Positions 55,801-61,804 of a stretch of 64,000 nucleotides of DNA are shown piece after piece; the stretch's first letter is position 1, and every line of letters starts with the position of its first letter. This DNA comes from Planctomycetota bacterium (GTDB lineage: Bacteria > Planctomycetota > B15-G4 > JADJEK01): assembly GCA_016709145.1 (NCBI GenBank), contig JADJEK010000001.1, forward strand, positions 310,001 to 374,000, written 5' to 3'. The position numbers and the translations under genes were made by a program. The notes beneath the pieces are model-generated. The model made no database searches. It had not been told where the DNA came from and saw nothing but the letters and a program-made list of their open reading frames with translations.

Positions 55801-56451
55801 GCCGAGGCTCGCGCCCGCGACGTCGCGTGCGAACGCCACGAGTTCGTGGGCGAAGCGCAGCGCGTCGTCGCCGGCTCCCGCGTGATGCAAGATCTGCGCG
55901 GTTCGGCGCAGCGTCGCGAACCCGGAGGCGTCGATGCGGTCTGGATGTTCGCGTGCTCCGCGCATCAACGCGACGGATTCTTCGAGCGCGCGCCGCTCCA
56001 GCTCCTCGGCCGCGACCACTTCGGCAACGCCGCGCCGTACGCGCACCGCGAACTCGCCGACACCGGCATGCAGCGCGACGACGTCGATGCAGCGCGCTGC
56101 GCGCGCGACGTCGCCCTCGAGTTCGATCGCGGGATGGACGCCGTACCAACCATCGTCGTCCTGCGCGAGGCTCACACCGTCGTGGTCGCGGACGACGATC
56201 GCCGCGTCGAACCACGCGGCGCGGACCTCGATGGTGCATGGCGTCGGCAGTTCGGCGGGAAGCGCGAATCGCACGGCGCGCGGAGTCGCGTTGCCGGTCG
56301 CCTCGATCGCGAAGTCGTCGATCGTCGACGCGCGCGCGTCGACGACTCCCTCGCTCCACGCATCGAGCACGAGTTCGTGCGGCGTCTCGATCGCCATCGG
56401 CGCAAGCGACGCGGCGAGTCCGAACCACGCGACGAACGGCGCCACGACCAT
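52822..56451 (-). CDS. exported TPR-CHAT caspase-like protein (1209 aa)
   Basis: The N-terminal hydrophobic stretch (VVAPFVAWFGLAASLAPMAI) is a likely signal peptide. Residues about 30-160 are beta-rich. Residues about 170-720 hold a dozen TPR or kinesin-light-chain-type repeats (AVLELLGQVDAKSGEYQAAE, ATLAGLLRRNGSAASGKPLI, LGGLLRDQGRTPEAREVYDR). The C-terminal third is a CHAT domain with catalytic His at about 1038 (VVHFATHAF) and Cys at about 1118 (LVVLSACGSARGSTLGGES), followed by GAAAVVSTLWDLDDTAACAW. Both catalytic residues are intact. CHAT proteases are caspase relatives; the target here is unknown. Unlike CRISPR-linked TPR-CHAT proteins it appears exported and has no cas neighbour. Confidence 0.88.
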   Translation of the reverse strand: MVVAPFVAWFGLAASLAPMAIETPHELVLDAWSEGVVDARASTIDDFAIEATGNATPRAVRFALPAELPTPCTIEVRAAWFDAAIVVRDHDGVSLAQDDDGWYGVHPAIELEGDVARAARCIDVVALHAGVGEFAVRVRRGVAEVVAAEELERRALEESVALMRGAREHPDRIDASGFATLRRTAQILHHAGAGDDALRFAHELVAFARDVAGASLGEVRLCIDQLAASQTAAGLYADARASFEEVLRLAVAEFGANDSRIAPSLQRWAQLDLLEGKFVDARERLQRAVDLLAAGVGPEHLDTLAVLELLGQVDAKSGEYQAAESTFRRILELRTRLLGERDTRTIDAMHNLASTLYGGGDPAAARPLLERALELTEAAAKPDPLAVAVTARELAGVLYQLGDYREAERLAERAYAVFERGLGEDSTQAAGALRDRALIAEVLGDSERARIWFQRCVAIREKVLGPEHPELASDLATLAGLLRRNGSAASGKPLIERALAIHTATLGLDHAEVASDHLIAAEIDRELGDLDGARRHVQAALAAREAALGPQHAHVAAALVQLGGLLRDQGRTPEAREVYDRALTIDVAELGEAHPATLATMNDLALAEHELGNLEVAMALAVRGLSIAEATPDRIDLQYAGGLQNVALLEVDLGRVADARAHGRRAFELATEALDTVSRQGSEGHRFAQLRRLRWHLAAYLTWCGLTPGHETEAYEAVLRWKDLVFFASRGPERGAQEDAASMLALHAELADAVLQDETIEPWSRDRRLAKALEAVVAAESARAIPASSAPRTVSAREIGAALGPGAALVDFVIRADYQPLRPGSPAKRGRHVEPVVTAFVLERGETAPRRIELGSAAALRAHLDAVLASIALRDDVDTRDGAWVELEAALLGPLRSTLASATRLYVVPDDFLVDVPWDALELSPGEYVVERTTVTLLPTASRLVEAKPQRPPQQDGVLAVGDVTYDADRPAGTARAGRPSGFAPLPGTARELELMRARLVGSGCEESALRTLVGAEATKHALQSHLDGVRVVHFATHAFARPSGLAAIWEQSIADGTIRARAEPNAAVDLLPGLLTGLVLAEANDAPPEHPAQGLLTAAEAAWLPLADCELVVLSACGSARGSTLGGESIASLQRAFHLAGAAAVVSTLWDLDDTAACAWIDAFYEALWTQHMPVAEAARAAKLRVLAAQREAKRIRVNDWAVFVVSE

Positions 56452-56528
56452 GGGAGTCTCCGGGCGGCGAAGGCTGCGCAGTGTACGGGACGCGACGTTC
56501 GCGTCGCGACGGCGCTACCGTGCGGGGC

Positions 56529-57455
56529 ATGCGAACTCGACTCGGTCTGCATGTGGCTCTCATCGCGCTCGGTTTGACGTCCTGCGCGATGGACTCCGCG
56601 AGGGAACGCGAGCACGCCCCACCGATCACGACGACGCCGTGGATCCACGGAGTGCCCGAGGGCGTCACGCCGAAGGACACGCCGATCGAGGTGCGCTCGT
56701 TCGGTCCCGATACGTTCGTGCTGCGTCAGAGCAAGAGCGTGCACTTCGAAGCGCCGTTCCTGTTCCTGTTGTGCGGCGGATCGCGGGCGTTGTTGCTCGA
56801 CACCGGCGCGACGTGCGACGCGGCGAAGTTCCCGCTGCGCGCGACCGTCGAGCGCTTGCTCGAAGAGCGGCGCGTCGCACGCGGCGATACGGCCGCGCCG
56901 CTGTTGATCGTGGCGCACACGCATGCGCATGGCGATCACGTGGCCGGAGATCGCCAGTTCCAGGATCGCCCGAACACGACGATCGTCGGCCGGAGCGCGC
57001 CCGAAGTTGCCGCGTTCTTCGAGTTCCTCGAGTGGCCGCGCGACCTCGTGACGTTCGATCTCGGCGAGCGCGAGCTCACGTTGCTCGGCATTCCCGGACA
57101 CGAGGACGCGAGCATCGCGATCTTCGACGAGCGCACCGGTTGGTTGCTGACCGGCGACACCGTGTATCCGGGTCGGCTCTACGTCCGTGATTGGGCCGCG
57201 TTCAAGGCCAGCGTCCATCGCCTGGCCCGCTTCGCGCGCACGCACGACGTGGCTTGGGTCGTCGGCACGCACGTCGAGATGTCGACGACGCCCGGCGTCG
57301 ACTTCGCGATGGGCGCGACGTACCAGCCGAACGAACACGCGCTCGAACTCGCGCCGGTCGTGCTCGACGAACTCGAGGCCGCGCTCGATAACGCCGGCGA
57401 GTCGCCGACGCGCATCGTGCGCGCGTCGTTCATCGTCGAGCCGGTCAGCCGCTGA
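56529..57455 (+). CDS. metallo-beta-lactamase-fold hydrolase, lipoprotein (308 aa)
   Basis: The lipobox LTSCAMD ends the signal (Cys at about 19). The MBL fold shows LLLDTGATCDA, the zinc motif VAHTHAHGDHVAGDRQFQ, IPGHEDASIAIFD, WLLTGDTVYPGRLYVRDW and VVGTHVEMS, so ligands of both metal sites are present. The substrate is unknown; the family includes lactamases, glyoxalases and lactonases. It is divergent to the TPR-CHAT gene (77 bases apart), and its 3' end overlaps the convergent sigma-fusion gene by 11 bases. Confidence 0.88.
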   Translation: MRTRLGLHVALIALGLTSCAMDSAREREHAPPITTTPWIHGVPEGVTPKDTPIEVRSFGPDTFVLRQSKSVHFEAPFLFLLCGGSRALLLDTGATCDAAKFPLRATVERLLEERRVARGDTAAPLLIVAHTHAHGDHVAGDRQFQDRPNTTIVGRSAPEVAAFFEFLEWPRDLVTFDLGERELTLLGIPGHEDASIAIFDERTGWLLTGDTVYPGRLYVRDWAAFKASVHRLARFARTHDVAWVVGTHVEMSTTPGVDFAMGATYQPNEHALELAPVVLDELEAALDNAGESPTRIVRASFIVEPVSR

Positions 57456-59934
57456 CGACGACCACTTCGCCGGGGACGAGTTTCAACGGCAGGTCCTCGG
57501 TCGATTCGTCGGGGTAGCCGATGCGGATCGTCATCGCGCCTTCCTCGACCACGAACACGCTCGTGCACCCATCGAACAGCGCCAGTTCCGTGCTGTACGA
57601 GGTATGCGAACCGCGGATTTCGCTCAGCAGCATCATTTGCCCTCCGGCGTCCAACACGCGAATCCAACGCGCGCGCATCCGGGGCCCCGTGAACTCCACA
57701 CACAGGTGGCAGCGCCGGCCGACGACGACCGTGAACTCCGCATCTTCGGCGGGGACCGTTCCGACGACGTCACTCGTTGGAATCACCGAGGGGCCATCGA
57801 TCCCGAGTCTCAACGGTCCGCGCGGAACCTGATCGAGTGTGAACCGTCCGTCCGCGTCGGTCACCACCGGGTTCGTCGCCGCCATCAACTGCGTGCCGGA
57901 GCGGAAGACCTTGATGTGTCGAGTGATCACTTGGACGCTCACGGACACTCCCATCAGAGGCGTCCCGGCCCGGCCAACGACTCGACCGCGCACTCCGTCG
58001 ACCAGAGCATCCGCGGGAAACGCGATCGTGACGTCCATCGAACCGGCGGGGATCGACTCGGAGTGCACACGTAGTCGCGTCGACGGATCGAACGCCTGGA
58101 GCACGTAGCTGCGATCGAGCAAGCCTCGCACGACGAATCCGCCATCGGCCCCGGTCACGACCACATCGTGCCGATCGCCGGCCACCTCCTCGACGAACGC
58201 CGGGTCCCGTTCCCATTGACCGAACGGCGTGCCGTCGACGATCGAGATCGCGATCCCGGACGCGGGCATCCCCGCCGCGTCGAGGACTCGACCTTCGATC
58301 GTTCGCGTGACCCCGTCGAGCACGATGGTGACGAATCCCGGAATGTCCTCCGAGCGGAACACCGTTCGTGTCGGCAGAAGACCGACCTTTGCAACCCACA
58401 GTTCCAGCTCCGACCCTTTGGGTTCGGCGGCGACGGAGTGCGCGTCGATGACGAATCGTCCGTCCGCAGCGGAAACCGCTTCCTCGAGCATGAACGCGAT
58501 TCGAGCCCCTTCGATTGGTGAGTCGAAGCGATCGACTACCTGGCCGAGAATCCGACCCGGAGCCGTCTCTATGCGCGGCAACACGAGCTGGAGCCGAATC
58601 GGCCCCTCGCGTGGCACCGGCTCGGACGCCGATGCGTGTCCGACGGCCTTCGCGACGATGCGGGCACCGGGCAAGAGAGGCACTGCCCCGCGCTCGAAGC
58701 GGCCGAACGCGTCGGATCTCTCCTCGAACGAGCGGACGATCGAGCCGTCGAGCGGCACCGAGATCGATGCCGAGACCTGGCGCTTGAACTCGCATTGGAT
58801 CGTCGCACCGGGGATCGGTGCTCCATTGTCGTCCACCACGAGTCCCGACATCGCCACCGCATCGGCTACGACCACGATCGACTCGCCGACGGGCGGGCCG
58901 TCGATGATCGGAGCGAAGAGCGTGACGAGATGCTCGTCGTCGACCGCGATCGATCCGAGGAGAATCGGGATCTGGAGCTCGAACCGACCGTCCGTTGCAC
59001 TCGTCGCGCTCGGCGTGACCGACTCCTTCCCCGACTTCGACGTGAACGTGACGCGCAGTCCCCCTCGAGGCGTGCCGTTCGCATCGAGCACGCGTCCGCT
59101 GACTCGATGCGAATCGACCATTGCCGTCGGCGCGGCCGCGTCTCCCGAGCCGGACACATCGGTCCGCCTCGTTGCCCCGACCGACGGCACGGAGTTCACA
59201 CCCTCGAGCTGTGCGATCGATGCCGGAGCCACGGTCTCTTCGGCGCGCGCGGTGACGACCACGCTGTCGCTGTTCGAGCGATCATCGGCAGCGATCCACC
59301 ACCCGCCGGCCGCGAGCACGGAGACGACGGCACCACACGCGGCCCACTTCGTCGCAACTGCCATCGCAGTACCTCCGGCAACGAACCACCCGGCTTGCGC
59401 CGGCTTGGCGAACGGCGCCAACGCGACCAACCAACTGGAGCGACTGCCCCCGTGCCGCGCATCGAGTTCGGCGCGCAGTCGTTCGAGCGCTCGATGCAGT
59501 CGCGACTTCACCGAAGCCAACGGCTCACCGAGGCGGCGCGCGATCTCGCGCGGCGGCAGGTCTTCGTAGAAGCGCAGCAACACGACCGTGCGCGCGGCTT
59601 CGGGCAAGGTCAGTACCGCGTCGAGCACGCTGCGCTGCGTCGCCAGACGGTCGACGATCGAAGCCGCCGGATCGCCGGAGCCTTCGGCCGGAGCGACGGC
59701 GAGTTCGCGACGCTCGCGCGCGGAGTCCGACCGCCGCCATTGCGCCGCCGCGTTGCGCAACACGGTCGCGAGCCAGCCCCGCCCCGCTTCCCGCCCCTGA
59801 CGCAACGCGGCGACCCAGGTTTCCTGCACGAGGTCGTCGGCGAGGGACGGATCCCGCACGAGCTGCCGCGCCATGCGGCGCAGCCAGCGATCGTCGGAGG
59901 TCAGGGAGTCGAGGAGGTCCGGTGGATGACTCAC
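57445..59934 (-). CDS. ECF sigma factor fused to a membrane span and carboxypeptidase-regulatory-like repeats (829 aa)
   Basis: Residues 1-160 form a complete ECF factor: region 2 RWLRRMARQLVRDPSLADDL with VQETWVAALRQGREAGRGWL, and region 4 LTLPEAARTVVLLRFYEDLP with REIARRLGEPLASVKSRLHR. One membrane span lies at about 183-215 (WFVAGGTAMAVATKWAACGA, VVSVLAAGGWWIA). The remaining 600 residues are about five Ig-like carboxypeptidase-regulatory repeats (VSGRVLDANGTPRGGLRVTF, MSGLVVDDNGAPIPGATIQC, ILGQVVDRFDSPIEGARIAF, IEGRVLDAAGMPASGIAISI, VRGRVVGRAGTPLMGVSVSV), predicted outside the cell. The GTG at 59934 is chosen because sigma similarity begins there. The same frame is open to 60546 through a fold-back repeat and a minisatellite. 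No anti-sigma gene is adjacent. Confidence 0.85.
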   Translation of the reverse strand: MSHPPDLLDSLTSDDRWLRRMARQLVRDPSLADDLVQETWVAALRQGREAGRGWLATVLRNAAAQWRRSDSARERRELAVAPAEGSGDPAASIVDRLATQRSVLDAVLTLPEAARTVVLLRFYEDLPPREIARRLGEPLASVKSRLHRALERLRAELDARHGGSRSSWLVALAPFAKPAQAGWFVAGGTAMAVATKWAACGAVVSVLAAGGWWIAADDRSNSDSVVVTARAEETVAPASIAQLEGVNSVPSVGATRRTDVSGSGDAAAPTAMVDSHRVSGRVLDANGTPRGGLRVTFTSKSGKESVTPSATSATDGRFELQIPILLGSIAVDDEHLVTLFAPIIDGPPVGESIVVVADAVAMSGLVVDDNGAPIPGATIQCEFKRQVSASISVPLDGSIVRSFEERSDAFGRFERGAVPLLPGARIVAKAVGHASASEPVPREGPIRLQLVLPRIETAPGRILGQVVDRFDSPIEGARIAFMLEEAVSAADGRFVIDAHSVAAEPKGSELELWVAKVGLLPTRTVFRSEDIPGFVTIVLDGVTRTIEGRVLDAAGMPASGIAISIVDGTPFGQWERDPAFVEEVAGDRHDVVVTGADGGFVVRGLLDRSYVLQAFDPSTRLRVHSESIPAGSMDVTIAFPADALVDGVRGRVVGRAGTPLMGVSVSVQVITRHIKVFRSGTQLMAATNPVVTDADGRFTLDQVPRGPLRLGIDGPSVIPTSDVVGTVPAEDAEFTVVVGRRCHLCVEFTGPRMRARWIRVLDAGGQMMLLSEIRGSHTSYSTELALFDGCTSVFVVEEGAMTIRIGYPDESTEDLPLKLVPGEVVVVSG

Positions 59935-60005
59935 GCGAAGGAGGATGCTGCGGGATGGAATTCGGTGGCGGGGAAAATCGCGGCGGGCGGCGACGGACGA
60001 GCCGG

Positions 60006-60195
60006 GGACCTCGGTGTTCGGGAAGCCGCAAACCGGCAAGCGGTGAATCCGGGGCTGCGGTGGTAGCGGCGGACTCGGAGGAGAGGGCGGACTCGGATCA
60101 GCCGGTGGTCGCCGACTCCGCCGAACTCCACCGCTTTGAGGCCGGCGCGCCGGATTCGCCGTTTGCCGGTTCACGGCTTCTCGAACTCCGGGTCC
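60006..60195. repeat. fold-back repeat, copy 1 (190 bp)
   Basis: Inverted arms lie at 60006-60052 (core GTGTTCGGGAAGCCG) and 60150-60195. A nested inner inverted repeat, GGCGGACTCGG against CCGACTCCGCC, lies between them. The whole unit is about 93% identical by eye to 61564-61753, in the same orientation. Copy 1 lies upstream of the sigma fusion and runs directly into the minisatellite. Confidence 0.85.
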
Positions 60196-60219
60196 GCCGG
60201 CGGGTCCGGCAAACCAGCA

Positions 60220-60452
60220 CCCGGGTGACGGCCCGGGTGCTGGCCCGGGTGACGGCCCGGGTGCTGGCCCGGGTGACGGCCCGGGTGCTGGCCCGGGTGA
60301 CGGCCCGGGTGCTGGCCCGGGTGACGGCCCGGGTGACGGCCCGGGTGGCGGCCCGGGTGGCGGCCCGGGTGCTGGCCCGGGTGGCGGCCCGGGTGGCGGC
60401 CCGGGTGGCGGCCCGGGTGACGGCCCGGGTGGCGCCTTTGACGGCCCGGGTG
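60220..60452. repeat. 12-bp minisatellite, 19 copies of CCCGGGTG
   Basis: The unit CCCGGGTGNNGG, with NN being AC, CT or GC, repeats head to tail. Seventeen copies are regular and the last two carry a CCTTT insertion. One frame on the - strand reads Pro-Gly-Pro-Ser/Ala, in phase with the sigma fusion but upstream of its likely start. A + strand frame reads Arg-Val-Thr/Leu-Ala. It lies between divergent genes; 59935-60559 otherwise holds only the fold-back element. Confidence 0.9.
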
Positions 60453-60559
60453 ACGCCTTTGGGGTCGGGCGAACGCTGATTCGCGCTAGGCGGATTCCTG
60501 CAACACGGGTAGCACCGCGGCATGGTGGGACTTGGCGCACATGCAACGAGAGGTGGAGA

Positions 60560-61495
60560 ATGCGCAGCGCGTTGAGTTCGATCGGCTTGGCGGCATGTTT
60601 CTTCGTCGGCGGGTGCCAGCGGACTGTCGAGTTCGAACGTCAAACGATCACGATCCGCCACGATCCCGAAGCCGACACGGTCGACGTTCGCCTGGTCCAT
60701 CGCGGGGTCTTCACGCCTCTTCCCGCGGCGATGACCGAAGACGATCAAGAGCTGCTGAACGATGCCGTCGCAGCGATCGAGCGCATCGCGAGCGGAATGC
60801 GCGAGTTCATGACCGCCGACGGCAGTGCGCTGATTTCGATCGACGAGATGGCTGCGAAGGACGCCGAGGAAGTCGACGGCACGTCGATCGCGGATCCACT
60901 GTGTGCGTTGCGGCTCGAGATCTACCCACTCGTCCACCTGATCGACCACGCGGCATTCGTCGACGACGAACTGCGCCTGGGCTTCGTCCAACACTTCGAG
61001 ATTCGACCGTGGTCGGAGTTCGAGCGGCGCACGAATGAACTCATCGGACGCGCGGTGATCACGCACGACGAAGCGATCCGCGCGGGCACGAGCCAACGCT
61101 CGGGAAGTAGCGATGTGGAGGGCGACGCCTTGCGCGTCGCAAAGGCGCGGGCTGGGACCCCGTGGTTCGCGATCCGCGATGGTCAGTGGCAACTCGATCT
61201 CGCGATGTCGCACGCGGAGTACGCGGACTGGGTCCGCCTCGTCCTGGATCCGCACGTCGCCGTCGCCTCGCCCGGATTCGCGAGTCTCGTGACGGAAGTT
61301 TTGGCCAGTTCGCGCCGAGTCGCCCACGACGACGAAGGTCTCGAGTTGGACGTCGGCGTGGCGGGCGAGCCGATTCGGCTGAACATCCAGAACCGCATGA
61401 ACGAGTACGACCATCGGCTGTGTGAAGCCGTTCGTGCGCACGGAATCGAACTGCGGAACGCGGCGGAGCTCGCCGATCTGCTCGGGGACGAGTGA
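60560..61495 (+). CDS. hypothetical lipoprotein (311 aa)
   Basis: GAGGTGGAGA lies before ATG 60560. The signal SSIGLAACFFVGGCQRT has a lipobox Cys at about 19. The mature sequence (VEFERQTITIRHDPEADTVD, IYPLVHLIDHAAFVDDELRL, HAEYADWVRLVLDPHVAVAS) matches no domain that I know. It is flanked on both sides by the fold-back repeat copies, upstream and downstream, so gene plus repeats could be a mobilised or recombined unit. Confidence 0.75.
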   Translation: MRSALSSIGLAACFFVGGCQRTVEFERQTITIRHDPEADTVDVRLVHRGVFTPLPAAMTEDDQELLNDAVAAIERIASGMREFMTADGSALISIDEMAAKDAEEVDGTSIADPLCALRLEIYPLVHLIDHAAFVDDELRLGFVQHFEIRPWSEFERRTNELIGRAVITHDEAIRAGTSQRSGSSDVEGDALRVAKARAGTPWFAIRDGQWQLDLAMSHAEYADWVRLVLDPHVAVASPGFASLVTEVLASSRRVAHDDEGLELDVGVAGEPIRLNIQNRMNEYDHRLCEAVRAHGIELRNAAELADLLGDE

Positions 61496-61563
61496 TTCAC
61501 TGGCGCGGTCGATTCGGTGGCGCGGCGGCTTGGCTTGGACGACGGCGGCGGCGGACGAGCCGG

Positions 61564-61753
61564 GGACTTCGGTGTTCGGGAAGCCGTAAACCGGCAAGCG
61601 GTGAATCCGGGGCTGCGGTGGTAGCGGCGGACTCGGAGGAGAGGGCGGACTAGGATCAGCCGGTGGTCGCCGACTCCGCCGAACTCCACCTCGGCGTCGC
61701 CGGCGCTCCGGATTCGCCGTTTGCCGGTTTACGGCTTCCCGAACACCGAGTCC
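61564..61753. repeat. fold-back repeat, copy 2 (190 bp)
   Basis: Arms at 61564-61610 and 61708-61753 pair over about 46 bp, with two mismatches and one single-base gap, around a 97-base centre that itself can fold. It is the better-preserved of the two copies. It lies between the lipoprotein gene and the convergent helicase gene (61496-61804, otherwise without a gene). Identity with copy 1 extends about 20 bases beyond the left arm. Confidence 0.85.
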
Positions 61754-61804
61754 GCCGGCGGCATCCGGGTGGATCCATCGAGGCGACCGTCAAAGCCGCC
61801 CCTC

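Noticed and set aside
52822..56451. TPR-CHAT protein as part of a type III-E CRISPR effector
   Set aside because: No gRAMP/Cas7-11-like gene, repeats or cas genes are in the window, and the protein has a probable signal peptide.
60220..60452. CCCGGGTG repeats as a CRISPR array
   Set aside because: The units are contiguous 12-mers with no spacers and no cas genes nearby; it is a minisatellite.
59935..60546. Pro-Gly-rich N-terminal extension of the sigma fusion as real coding sequence
   Set aside because: The frame is open, but it crosses a fold-back repeat found elsewhere outside genes, and sigma similarity begins at the GTG at 59934. Kept only as a possibility to test.
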